Assembly (NCBI GenBank): GCA_959018215.1
Contig: CAUEKL010000018.1
Coordinates: 1-18,699 of the forward strand
Direction of reading: 5' to 3'
Origin: an uncultured Gemmiger sp.
Lineage (GTDB): Bacteria > Bacillota > Clostridia > Oscillospirales > Ruminococcaceae
Length of the DNA stretch: 18,699 nucleotides
Below, piece after piece: positions 1 to 7,468 of this stretch. The position numbers were made by a program, and so were the translations under genes. Each line of letters starts with the position of its first letter. Position 1 is the stretch's first letter. A model generated the notes under the pieces. That model did no database searches. It saw only the letters and a list, made by a program, of their open reading frames with translations, and had not been told where the DNA came from.

Positions 1-741
1 ATCATCACCAAGCTGAGCCACCGCATCAACAGCAGCCAGGAGTGGACCCAGCGGATGAGCGGCATCATGGAACAGCTGAATACCTCCATGGGATTGCGGT
101 TCAGCCTTGTGTGGAAGGGAAAGCCCGCCGACCAGCAAAAGGAGCTGGACACGGGGGAACTGCTCAAGCTGCTGCGCAAGGACCCGGCATTGATGGGGGA
201 TGCGGACCGGCAGAAGATCACCGATCATTTCCGCGCCAAAATCAACCGGGCGCGGGAACATTCCCAGATGGAGGCTACCCCGGCCACCTACTCGGAACTG
301 ATGCGGGAGGCCCTGGATTTCCGGAACTGGTTCACCTTCCGCCTTTTCTATCAGAAAGGCGGTGCGGAAAAGCAGACCAAAAAGGAACTGACCGATTCCG
401 CCTTCAACAGCTTCAGCGGCGGTGAAAAAGCCATGGCCATGTATGTGCCGCTGTTTGCGGCGCTGGCCGCCCAGTACATAGCAGCGGGAAAAGAAGCCCC
501 GCGGCTGATGGCACTGGACGAGGCCTTTGCCGGCGTGGACGAGACCAACATCGAGAGCATGTTTGCCCTGGTCCATGAGCTTGGGTTTGACTATATCATG
601 AACTCCCAGGCACTGTGGGGATGCTATCCCGCGGTATCCTCGCTGAATATTGCAGAGCTGTGGCGCCCCCAGAATGCCCGGATCGTCACGGTACTGCGCT
701 ATCATTGGGACGGTCATGTCCGAAGACTGGAGGAATCATGA
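1..741 (+). CDS. jetC: Wadjet type II JetC, SMC-like ATPase (TIGR02680), C-terminal part only
   Basis: The reading frame is open from base 1, so the N-terminus lies outside the window; 246 residues are visible. Seen: an ABC-type signature FSGGEKAM followed by a Walker B/D-loop LMALDEAFAGVD (Glu at residue 174 of the visible part). The tail FDYIMNSQALWGCYP and the ending VLRYHWDGHVR are what I recognise as the TIGR02680 C-terminus. Known: in Wadjet type II, JetC is the condensin-like motor that works with JetA (kleisin) and JetB (KITE) to extrude DNA loops on small circular plasmids, and JetD then cuts them. The stop overlaps the jetD start by 4 nt (ATGA), which supports translational coupling and the canonical jetC-jetD order. 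The residues before the signature (about 60-110) are charged and helical, consistent with the end of a coiled coil. jetA and jetB are expected upstream but are not visible. Confidence 0.88.
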   Translation: MITKLSHRINSSQEWTQRMSGIMEQLNTSMGLRFSLVWKGKPADQQKELDTGELLKLLRKDPALMGDADRQKITDHFRAKINRAREHSQMEATPATYSELMREALDFRNWFTFRLFYQKGGAEKQTKKELTDSAFNSFSGGEKAMAMYVPLFAALAAQYIAAGKEAPRLMALDEAFAGVDETNIESMFALVHELGFDYIMNSQALWGCYPAVSSLNIAELWRPQNARIVTVLRYHWDGHVRRLEES

Positions 742-2012
742 AAGAATCATCCCTGCGGGACTATTTTGCTTCCGCACCCGGTTGGCAGCGGCAGCTGGCC
801 CAGCTGCGCAAAAAATGCCTGGCCGGCTATGCCAACGGTGTGATCCGGCTGCAGGATGCCACCCCGGAGGAATGCCGTGCCGCCGAAGGACTTCTGGGCC
901 GCCATTTCGTGCCGCCCCGGCTGCGCTACAAAGTGTCGGACTTTGAAAAAGCCCTGCAGGAAAGCCGCTTTGCGGTGACTGACCTGGCGGAATTCTGGCG
1001 GCAGCTGGACGGAGTTCCGCTGCTCTCCCACGCCCAGCAGAAGGCCGACCGTCAGCAGGACGTGCACCGCTTTTTTGCCAGGGAGGCGGCTTTGCCCCAC
1101 GGTGAGGCGGCGCGCAGCTGGCTGCAGGCGATGGAAAAAGAGAAAAGCCATGGCTTCGGGGTTCTGCAAGACCGCATCGGGCAGCCCGAGGCCGCCCGGT
1201 GGCTGCACTGGGTCTGCTGCACGCTGGACCGTCGGCAGCAACACGACGAGCCGGAGGAGCTGGCCCTGTGCAGTTATGCCGTCTCCACCGACCCCCACGC
1301 TATGGACGGGAAAAATCCGGCGGGCAGCCTGCTGCTCCACGCGCTGGCCTTCTGGCAGGAGGTGCCGCTGCCCACCCGTGCCCGCCAGCGCCTGGCGCTG
1401 CTGCGCCGCTGCGGACTGATGCAGGACGATATTTCGGATTTTACCGTACAGCGCGGCCTGATCCTGACAGGGGCCGATGGCCGGGAGCATCCGGCCTGGG
1501 CACAATTGCGGCAGGCGGGCAAATTCTGCCTGCTCACTTCCTCCCAGCTGGCGGAGGTAAAGGGGGCGTCCAGCCCCACCGGCCGGGTGTATCTGCTGGA
1601 AAACCAGATGCTGTTCTCCTCCCTGTGCCGGCAAAGCCGGCTGCATCACCCGCTGGTCTGCACCTCCGGCCAGCTGAAAGAGGCTTCCTGGCAGCTGCTG
1701 GACCTGCTGGCACAAACCGATTGCCGGTTGTATTATGCCGGAGACTTTGACCCGGAAGGCCTTTCCATCGCCGACCGGCTGTGGCAGGAATACGGGGAAC
1801 GGGTACATTTCTGGCACATGGAACCGCAGGACTACCGGCGGGCCATCTCGGAAAAGAAGATCGAGGGGGAAGGCCGCCTGCGCCAGCTGGAACAGATCGC
1901 CTGTCCGGCCTTGCGTCCCACCGCCCAGGCTGTCCTGGCGGAAAGGCGCGCCGGATACCAGGAGGCACTGGCGGAGCAATATCTGGAGGATTTGCAAAAT
2001 CCGGGAGAGTGA
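738..2012 (+). CDS. jetD: Wadjet type II JetD, Toprim-fold nuclease (TIGR02679, DUF3323/DUF2399)
   Basis: 424 residues starting at MKESSLRDYF. The start is chosen because its ATG overlaps the jetC stop; an upstream in-frame extension to 615 would lie inside jetC. Seen: a C-terminal Toprim-like part with Glu288 in LLENQ and the acidic motif YYAGDFDPEG (Asp336, Asp338), the expected metal-binding residues. The N-terminal half matches my recollection of the DUF3323/TIGR02679 family, and the length fits the family. Known: JetD is the effector that cleaves plasmid DNA reeled in by the JetABC complex. The gene looks intact, with no frameshift. No clear intrinsic terminator follows; the IS3 remnant begins within about 40-70 nt of the stop, so antisense or read-through transcription could affect this operon. 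Confidence 0.87.
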   Translation: MKESSLRDYFASAPGWQRQLAQLRKKCLAGYANGVIRLQDATPEECRAAEGLLGRHFVPPRLRYKVSDFEKALQESRFAVTDLAEFWRQLDGVPLLSHAQQKADRQQDVHRFFAREAALPHGEAARSWLQAMEKEKSHGFGVLQDRIGQPEAARWLHWVCCTLDRRQQHDEPEELALCSYAVSTDPHAMDGKNPAGSLLLHALAFWQEVPLPTRARQRLALLRRCGLMQDDISDFTVQRGLILTGADGREHPAWAQLRQAGKFCLLTSSQLAEVKGASSPTGRVYLLENQMLFSSLCRQSRLHHPLVCTSGQLKEASWQLLDLLAQTDCRLYYAGDFDPEGLSIADRLWQEYGERVHFWHMEPQDYRRAISEKKIEGEGRLRQLEQIACPALRPTAQAVLAERRAGYQEALAEQYLEDLQNPGE

Positions 2013-2722
2013 ACCCTTTTGGGGGCGCTTATACGGCGTAGGTCATCCCTAATTGACACAGGAGCTTTTGGAGAACCATTCTCCATTTCCGCCAGATACA
2101 GTTTGTGCTTGAGTTGCTCTATCTCGATTTGCGCCCGTTCCAGTTCGCTACGGGGCGTTTGATCTTTCTTACGCTGACCACGCCGGTCTTGTAATCCTGC
2201 TTCTCCCATCTGTTCAAAACGAAGCGTCCAAGTACGGACTTGCTGGTAGCTTACCTGGTGTTTTAAGGTTACTTCTCCGTAGTTCTTTCCACCGGCGATA
2301 CATTCTCTGGCGATTTGAACTCGTTCCTCAAATGTGGTTTCTCGGCCCTGCTTCATGTAACTTCCTCCTCCAGAAAACTTTACGGAGTTGAAATCTCCAT
2401 GAGCATTATACAACTTTACCCAGCTACTGAGCTGACAATCGTTTCGCAGCTTATATTTTTTGCTGATTTCTCTGAGAGAGCCTGCTCCAGACAGATATTC
2501 CTGTACAGCCTTCAATTTTAATTCCGGTGAATAGACTCTGTTCTGCTTATATGGCAAAAGTCCATCCACTCCTTCTGTTTCATACCTTGCGCTCCATCTA
2601 TAGATTGTCGTTGCCCCAACTCCTGCATCCCGAGCCGCTTGGGCTAAGCTTATTTTCCCTTGCTGGTATTTCCTGATAATTTCGACTTTCTCTTCTGCGC
2701 TTAGCTTACTTTTTTGTGACAT
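1832..2722 (-). pseudogene. IS3-family transposase OrfA (double helix-turn-helix), 3'-truncated and read through
   Basis: The product starts MSQKSKLSAEEKVEIIRKY. The start at 2722 is preferred over an ATG at 2761 because AAAGGGAG lies 9 nt upstream of it. Seen: an N-terminal HTH (SLAQAARDAGVGATTIYRW), a second HTH-like segment (TTFEERVQIARECIAGG onward, about residues 125-170 of this form), then a leucine-zipper-like helix (ELERAQIEIEQLKHKLYLAEMEN). This is the usual layout of IS3-family OrfA, which binds the ends and joins OrfB by -1 frameshifting. Transposase-like sequence stops at about 2078. The frame then stays open by chance through flanking DNA and antisense to jetD until 1832, so the last ~80 residues are not transposase. 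With orfB absent, the copy cannot move by itself. Confidence 0.72.
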
Positions 2723-2817
2723 ATAAATTGCTCCCTTTATGATGACAGTTTGTTTTTTCACTGTCTCTCATAAAGGGAGCATATCAGCCGCACTGCCTGC
2801 CTAATCCCCAATGACAC
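2040..2817 (-). mobile_element. Truncated IS3-family insertion sequence (orfA only)
   Basis: An AT-richer block carries an IS3-type orfA on the minus strand and no orfB: after orfA the sequence runs straight into the jetD 3' flank. The element is therefore a remnant that has lost its DDE transposase and its orfB-side end. The boundaries are approximate. Both edges show a CCTAAT...TGACAC motif in the same orientation (2048-2059 and 2800-2817), so these are not a normal inverted-repeat pair. The orfA-side end is somewhere near 2780-2817. Confidence 0.7.
2730..2780. promoter_or_regulatory. Long inverted repeat covering the orfA ribosome-binding site
   Basis: GCTCCCTTTATGATGACAGT (2730-2749) and the nearly perfect complement ending CATAAAGGGAGC (2760-2780) form a stem of about 20 bp with a 10-nt loop. 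On the minus strand the 3' arm contains the AAAGGGAG Shine-Dalgarno of orfA, so the folded RNA would hide it. This resembles translational self-limitation of IS transposases; the effect is inferred. Confidence 0.6.
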
Positions 2818-2920
2818 GCTTCAAGACACTCTATCAGGAGGGGCAAAACGGCTTGTTTATTTGCCTTTGCAAACTCGATTATACGCTATCTTTTATCCTG
2901 CCTATTCGGCGCCAAAAGCA

Positions 2921-2956
2921 AAAGAGCAGTATCCATATAGATACCGCTCTTTTGTT
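2921..2956. terminator. Bidirectional intrinsic terminator downstream of the GtrA-like gene
   Basis: AAAGAGCAGTATC (2921-2933) pairs with GATACCGCTCTTT (2940-2952) with one mismatch and a 6-nt loop. The stem is flanked by an A-run on one side and a T-run on the other, so it could stop transcription both ways. It lies about 80 nt past the GtrA-like stop codon. Between it and the IS remnant (2818-2920) I see no gene. Confidence 0.6.
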
Positions 2957-3033
2957 TGATACGCAGGTCGCAGAAGCCCGCCAAGAGGACTTTGGAACGC
3001 TTCTGTACGTTTTTTCCAAGAGGCATGCGGCCC

Positions 3034-3594
3034 TCAGGCCGGGGCCTTCTGCTCAGGGAAAATGATCTTGTAAATGGGGAAATAGATCACCATCTGCACA
3101 CCACCATTGATTACGGTGATGAGGATGTTGTACACCGCCGCCGGCAAGAACTGCCGACAGAGGGGCACATATAGTCCCATCAGGAAGCTGCATGCAATGG
3201 TAATGAGCACAAAGGCAACCGCATACCAGAGAATCTGATAGGCAATATTTCCCTTGGAGCGAAAGGTGACGTTGCGCTGCATGGGGAAATTGATGCACTG
3301 GGCCAGAAACAGGGTGATGGCAAAGGCTGCAAAGTAGCCCATACCGCCGGTCTCATCGCCAGTGACCGAGTAGTTGAACACATAAGTATCCACCTGACCC
3401 AGCTGCAGGTGGATCAGCTGGCAGGGGATGCTGCACCAGTCGGTGAACCGATAGAACAGCCCCGGCAGGAAGGTGAGCACCAGATACTGAAACACTGTGA
3501 CCAGCACCGAGAACGCATAGAATTTGAGGAACTGGGCGATGGTCTTGTGTCTGGCAGAGAAGCCCGTCCACAGACGGATACAGGTTTCTTTCAT
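3034..3594 (-). CDS. GtrA-like membrane protein
   Basis: 186 residues with about four hydrophobic segments (roughly 20-45, 85-103, 118-142 and 150-178). Seen: the segment INFPMQRNVTFRSKGN between membrane helices 2 and 3, typical of GtrA-like proteins. Known: GtrA family members are small four-helix membrane proteins implicated in moving or handling undecaprenyl-phosphate-linked sugars for glycan modification. The ATG overlaps the stop of the GH2 gene by 4 nt and has a strong AAAGGAGG site 6 nt upstream, so the two are coupled. Between helices 1 and 2 there is a loop of about 35 residues (LFYRFTDWCSIPCQLIHLQL...). The pairing with a glycosidase suggests a sugar-related task; the substrate cannot be read from sequence. 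A terminator follows at 2921-2956. Confidence 0.8.
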   Translation of the reverse strand: MKETCIRLWTGFSARHKTIAQFLKFYAFSVLVTVFQYLVLTFLPGLFYRFTDWCSIPCQLIHLQLGQVDTYVFNYSVTGDETGGMGYFAAFAITLFLAQCINFPMQRNVTFRSKGNIAYQILWYAVAFVLITIACSFLMGLYVPLCRQFLPAAVYNILITVINGGVQMVIYFPIYKIIFPEQKAPA

Positions 3595-6008
3595 AATACC
3601 TCCTTTCCGGGCTGCCGGATGGCGACAGACACGTCCGCACGGTAGCCGCCGCCTTCGGCCCGGATGTTTAGGGCACCACCGGGGCCGGCGCGCAGAATGG
3701 CCAATGCCTCGCCGTAGTAGGGTTCGGTCTCGTCCGTCAGATAGCCCCGCTCATTGTAGGGGCAGCCGTTGCCCAGGGCCAGCAGCTCGCCGCCCTCGGC
3801 AGACAGGTGGATCGAATCCCGCACCAGCGGTTTGGTAATGCCCTGTTCATCGGTCCAGCGCAGCCGCACATAGCACAAATGTCCCGGTGCCACGGTATCC
3901 TGTTCCGGTTCAAGGGTCAGGCGAGTTTCGGGGCCTGCCGTCTGCAGACTGTTCCGGCCGATTTCCCGTCCGTCCTCGTCGTAGGCCACCGCCTCCAGTG
4001 TTCCGTCCTGGTAGGTGCAGCGGAATTTGACCAGACAGTCGTTTTTCAGCGCCTTGCTGCCCACCGTCTTGCCGTTGAGCCGCAGCTCCACCCGGGCCGC
4101 CCGGGCGTAGACCTCCACGTCGGCTTTGGTACCGTAACAACCGTGCCAGCTCCAGCTCTCGAGGGCATTGGTCATCTTCCAGGCCGAGGGGCTGTGCCGT
4201 TCGCCAGTGTGGTTCACCGGCCGCACACCGATGCATGGACCCAGGGCCAGCCCCATTGCCACCGTCGTGTAGCGGGCCTCGCACAGCGGCTTGCCGGTCA
4301 GGTCGAGGCGTCCGGACCCGGCCGAGACCCAGCCCGGACCGCCATCGAAGGTCTTGGCGTAGTCCTTATACTCCCAGGAACCTACCATCACTTCGCCCAG
4401 ATAGTCCATACCGGCCCAGACAAAGTCCCCAATCAGGCGGGATTCACGTTTGGCGGCCTCGTAAAACCGGTAGGCGTCATTGCAAAAGGTCTCACTGCCC
4501 AGGATCAGCCGGTCGGGATATTTTTCCAGGTCGTGAGGATAGCGGTAGATGCCGTAGTTGTACCCGGCGATGTCCATATTGGCAAAGGCGTCCCTGGTCT
4601 TGATATCGCAGCCGTGGAGGGTGGCCCCCCGCTTCATGAACTCAGCCCCCAGCAGACCCGCCAAATTGTTGAAGAACTGGCTGCCCACCGCCTTTTTCTT
4701 GGCGTTTTTGCCCTGCCGTTTCAGCTTTTCAGCCCGCTTGGCCTCCTTGCGGGCCTTTTCATCACTGTAAACGCCAAAGCCCACCGAGCTGAGGAAGTTG
4801 AAAAAGATGTTAACACCGCAGGTCACCGGACGGCTGTCATCCAGATTGTGCAGGTAATCTGTCAACTCCCGGGTCAGGGCGATTCCCTTTTCCTGAGCGG
4901 TCTCGCTGACCTCGTTGCCGGTGGAATAGAGGACCACCGAAGGGTGATTGTAATCCTTGTCCACCATATCGCTCAGGTCCTGCCGCCACCAGTCCGCAAA
5001 ATGCTCCACATAGTCGTGTTCTGTTTTGTGGATGTACCAGTGATCGATGTATTCATCCATCATCAGCATGCCCTGGCGGTCACATTCTCGCAGCATGGTC
5101 TTGGAGCAGGGATTGTGCGCACTGCGGATGGCATCGTAACCCACCTGCTTCAGCAGACGGACCTTGCGGGCCACCGCGTCGGGATCGCAGACAGCCCCCA
5201 GCAGGCCGTTGTCGTGGTGGATGCAGGCACCCCGCAGCACCCGGCGCTGTCCGTTGAGCAGCAGGCCCTCCTTGCCCCAGGAAAGGGTCCGGACGCCGAA
5301 GGTCTCGGCGGTCATGTCGTGGGCGTAGCACACCTGGCAAGTGTACAGGTGGGGATGTTCCGGGCTCCAGGGTTCCGCTTCCGGAAGCGTCAGGGTGAAG
5401 GTGGTGTTGCCCTGGCTGTCCTGGGTATCCCGGGCCATAAGGGTATCCCCATCCCACAGGGAAACCTGTACCGGGCCGGTTCCAGTGGTGCGCACCCGGA
5501 CCGACACGGTGGCCGGGTCCAGGGAAAGGGTGCGAATGCGCACCCCGTTGAGGCAGATGTGTTCCCTGCCGGCGGTCCACAGTGTTACAGGGCGGTAGAT
5601 GCCGGCGCCGGAATACCACCGGCTGTTGGGCTGGTCGGCGTTGCGGGCGATGACCCGCAGGTCATTCTCCCCGCCGAAAACCAGCTTATCGCTCAGGTCC
5701 ACATAAAAGTTGGTGTAGCCGTAGGGGCGGTAGACCAGCTGTTCCCCGTTGAGCCATACCTCCGCTTCCCGGTAGACGCCCTCAAATTCCAGCATAGCGC
5801 ATTGGCCGCGCAGGCTGTCCGGCGGGGTGAAGCGTTTCTGGTAGCAGTAATCGTACCCCTCATACCAGCCGGTGTTGATTCCCCCGGCCGCCAGAGGACT
5901 GCGGGCTTCCTCCCGCATGGCATCATGGGGAAGCTGTACCGGCTTGCCGGGGCCCTTGTCCTCCAGGTGCCGGCAGGTCCAGCCGTCATTGAACGGGATT
6001 GGTCTCAT
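3591..6008 (-). CDS. Glycoside hydrolase family 2 beta-glycosidase (beta-galactosidase-like)
   Basis: 805 residues from MRPIPFNDGW. This start has AAGGAG 11 nt upstream; the frame is open for 54 more codons but those lack family sequence. Seen: an N-terminal sugar-binding jelly roll (about 1-175, with LPHDAM and WYSGAGIYRPV), an Ig-like domain (about 180-265), then a TIM barrel with RGACIHHDNGLLG, DAIRSAHNP and the acid/base Glu366 in STGNEV. The nucleophile is Glu506 in ILGSETF. Extra C-terminal beta domains follow (about 590-805), as in large GH2 enzymes with a DUF4982-type region. A Lys/Arg-rich stretch at about 410-440 sits in the barrel. No signal peptide is present, so the enzyme is probably cytoplasmic and hydrolyses beta-linked oligosaccharides. 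Galactosidase activity is a guess; glucuronidase or another beta-glycosidase is possible. It overlaps the GtrA-like gene downstream. Confidence 0.88.
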   Translation of the reverse strand: MRPIPFNDGWTCRHLEDKGPGKPVQLPHDAMREEARSPLAAGGINTGWYEGYDYCYQKRFTPPDSLRGQCAMLEFEGVYREAEVWLNGEQLVYRPYGYTNFYVDLSDKLVFGGENDLRVIARNADQPNSRWYSGAGIYRPVTLWTAGREHICLNGVRIRTLSLDPATVSVRVRTTGTGPVQVSLWDGDTLMARDTQDSQGNTTFTLTLPEAEPWSPEHPHLYTCQVCYAHDMTAETFGVRTLSWGKEGLLLNGQRRVLRGACIHHDNGLLGAVCDPDAVARKVRLLKQVGYDAIRSAHNPCSKTMLRECDRQGMLMMDEYIDHWYIHKTEHDYVEHFADWWRQDLSDMVDKDYNHPSVVLYSTGNEVSETAQEKGIALTRELTDYLHNLDDSRPVTCGVNIFFNFLSSVGFGVYSDEKARKEAKRAEKLKRQGKNAKKKAVGSQFFNNLAGLLGAEFMKRGATLHGCDIKTRDAFANMDIAGYNYGIYRYPHDLEKYPDRLILGSETFCNDAYRFYEAAKRESRLIGDFVWAGMDYLGEVMVGSWEYKDYAKTFDGGPGWVSAGSGRLDLTGKPLCEARYTTVAMGLALGPCIGVRPVNHTGERHSPSAWKMTNALESWSWHGCYGTKADVEVYARAARVELRLNGKTVGSKALKNDCLVKFRCTYQDGTLEAVAYDEDGREIGRNSLQTAGPETRLTLEPEQDTVAPGHLCYVRLRWTDEQGITKPLVRDSIHLSAEGGELLALGNGCPYNERGYLTDETEPYYGEALAILRAGPGGALNIRAEGGGYRADVSVAIRQPGKEVL

Positions 6009-6215
6009 CGTGTATTGTACTCCTTGCAATGCATCGCGCGCGCGGCGCGTCAGTGTTGTGTCCTGGCGGGGCCCAGCTCCAGGTCCAGCGGATGACCAGG
6101 CAGCCATCCTCAAAGGCGGCGGGCCCTGCATCTTAGAGAAAGGGCGCACGGCAGAGGCCGGTCCCTGCAATGCGCCCCTTGCGGAAAGGAGAAAACGCCG
6201 GTGTTCTCTGGGAGG
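6009..6215. other. Intergenic gap between SGNH and GH2 genes
   Basis: 207 nt separate the SGNH stop from the GH2 start, against near-zero spacing at the neighbouring GH3/membrane-protein and GH2/GtrA junctions. It is GC-rich, with no clear -35/-10 pair and only weak hairpins (for example GAGAA...TTCTC near the SGNH end). The GH2 frame stays open through most of it, but no conserved protein is recognisable. It may hold an internal promoter; I cannot place one. Confidence 0.4.
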
Positions 6216-6938
6216 TTACTCCTGGTAATATCCGATCTGATGCAGCATATCAACCATGAGTTCGGTCCATGCATCATGCCCCTGCTGGTTCAGGTGGATT
6301 TGGTCGCGGATGAAATACTCCGGTTTGAAACTGCCGTCCGTATTCAGCATCACCGGGTCGGAATCAATATAGTAGAAATTTTCATGTTCGCTGCAATATT
6401 CCCGGATGACCTGGTTGACCGCCTGGATATCATCCCAGTATTCGGCCCGGCCGGGGAGAGGCAGACCGGACATGATGATAAACTTGGTATCGGGAAGATT
6501 CTCGGCAAAGTAGGCATACATTTTCTGTTTGTTTGCCTTGACCTCTTCCACATCCAGGCCGCTCAATGCATAGTCGTTGGAGCCGGTTTGGATAAAAACC
6601 ACGGCCGGATGATAAGGAAAGAGCAGTTTGGGCGCGTACTCGATCAGGTCCTGGTCGGAACAGCCGCCAAATCCATTGTTGACGGTTTCGGGGTAGCCGC
6701 GGGACGCCATATCCTCCTTCATGTTGTGCCAGAGGCGGAAATTGGAAGCACCGTAAAAAACGATCCCGTTTTGATGCTTTTCGGGGGAATTTTGCAGCTG
6801 CAGCCGGACAATGGACAGGTACCGAAACGGCCCGCCATAGTCGGTAGCGCCATACACGGCAAGCCCGGCCAGAACAGCCAGGACCATGGCGGCGGCAATG
6901 GCCAAGATGATCTTCTTCGTCAGTTTTATCTTTCTCAT
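6216..6938 (-). CDS. Membrane-anchored SGNH/GDSL-type hydrolase
   Basis: 240 residues. Seen: one N-terminal hydrophobic helix (about 9-29) after a Lys/Arg-rich start, giving a signal anchor with the catalytic part outside. The SGNH blocks are in order: FYGASNFRLW with nucleophile Ser65 (GAS in place of the usual GDS), NNGFGG (Gly of block II, about 89), QTGSND with Asn121, and RDQIHLNQQGH with Asp212 and His215. All four catalytic/oxyanion positions are present, so activity is likely. Known: such enzymes are esterases, often removing acyl or acetyl groups from polysaccharides, peptidoglycan or lipids. Beside the GH3 and GH2 genes, deacylation of a glycan so that glycosidases can act is the most natural reading, though inferred. 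GGAG lies 9 nt before the ATG. Confidence 0.8.
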   Translation of the reverse strand: MRKIKLTKKIILAIAAAMVLAVLAGLAVYGATDYGGPFRYLSIVRLQLQNSPEKHQNGIVFYGASNFRLWHNMKEDMASRGYPETVNNGFGGCSDQDLIEYAPKLLFPYHPAVVFIQTGSNDYALSGLDVEEVKANKQKMYAYFAENLPDTKFIIMSGLPLPGRAEYWDDIQAVNQVIREYCSEHENFYYIDSDPVMLNTDGSFKPEYFIRDQIHLNQQGHDAWTELMVDMLHQIGYYQE

Positions 6939-6997
6939 CGTTTACATCTCCGATTGTTCCTTACAGGGTCCCTGCAGACCCTATGCATGGTCCGGCT
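6939..6997 (-). other. Short intergenic stretch with a small inverted repeat
   Basis: AGGGTC (6965-6970) and GACCCT (6977-6982) make a 6-bp stem with a 6-nt loop between the small membrane-protein gene and the SGNH gene. There is no T-run, so it is not a convincing terminator; it may modulate or process the operon mRNA. Confidence 0.3.
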
Positions 6998-7468
6998 TTA
7001 TTCCTCGCTTTGGGTCAGGCGGAAGAACAGGCCTGCCATAGATAGGACAAGGGCTGCCACGATCAGGCCCATGGCGGGGACAAAAACGTTCATCGCCGCA
7101 ATGACGGCCTGGTTGGAGGAATCCAGCGAGGAAAAATAGAATACGCCGATCTCCTCCGCCGTGTCAGACAGGATGAATACGATGGCGGATGTGAGGCACA
7201 GGGTGGAGCACCAGGAAAGAATATCCCGCACAATAGAGGGCCGGGGGGCACGGGAGCGTGCGGCGATGATCGTTGCGGCGGCGCCGCCAATGACCGACAG
7301 GATGACCAACGCGATCACAAGAAAATTCCATTTGCTGTAAAATTTCCCTTGGGAAAGCGTTACAGCGCGTAAAAACAGAGCAGAGCCTACCACGGAAAGG
7401 ACCGCCGAGACGGCAAACAAATAAAATCCAGCAGACAGTTTTGCCCTTGCAAGTCCGTTTGTAGCCAT
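6998..7468 (-). CDS. Small four-helix membrane protein of unknown function
   Basis: 156 residues that I do not recognise. Four hydrophobic segments can be seen: about 11-36 (FYLFAVSAVLSVVGSALFL), 47-70 (NFLVIALVILSVIGGAAATII), 82-100 (CSTLCLTSAIVFIL) and 123-150 (AVIAAMNVFVPAMGLIVAAL). A short loop between the third and fourth contains EEIGVFYFSSLDSSNQ. The ATG shares one base with the stop of the GH3 gene (TAATG), and the GH3 end supplies a purine-rich GGAGGAAAAG site, so translation is almost certainly coupled. That tight link suggests it works with the doubly anchored GH3 enzyme, perhaps as a membrane partner. No catalytic or transport motif is visible. Confidence 0.72.
   Translation of the reverse strand: MATNGLARAKLSAGFYLFAVSAVLSVVGSALFLRAVTLSQGKFYSKWNFLVIALVILSVIGGAAATIIAARSRAPRPSIVRDILSWCSTLCLTSAIVFILSDTAEEIGVFYFSSLDSSNQAVIAAMNVFVPAMGLIVAALVLSMAGLFFRLTQSEE

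Noticed and set aside
747..1997. Antisense frame covering jetD
   Set aside because: No motif or start signal; jetD has conserved Toprim residues and is coupled to jetC.
3807..6095. Long open frame antisense to the GH2 gene (over 750 codons)
   Set aside because: It mirrors the GH2 codons in a GC-rich gene, has no recognisable domain and no good ribosome-binding site; the GH2 frame carries all catalytic motifs.
6009..6170. A 54-codon N-terminal extension of the GH2 protein
   Set aside because: No ribosome-binding site at its start, Pro/Arg/Gly-rich sequence unlike GH2 N-termini, and MRPIPFNDGW is a typical family start with AAGGAG upstream.
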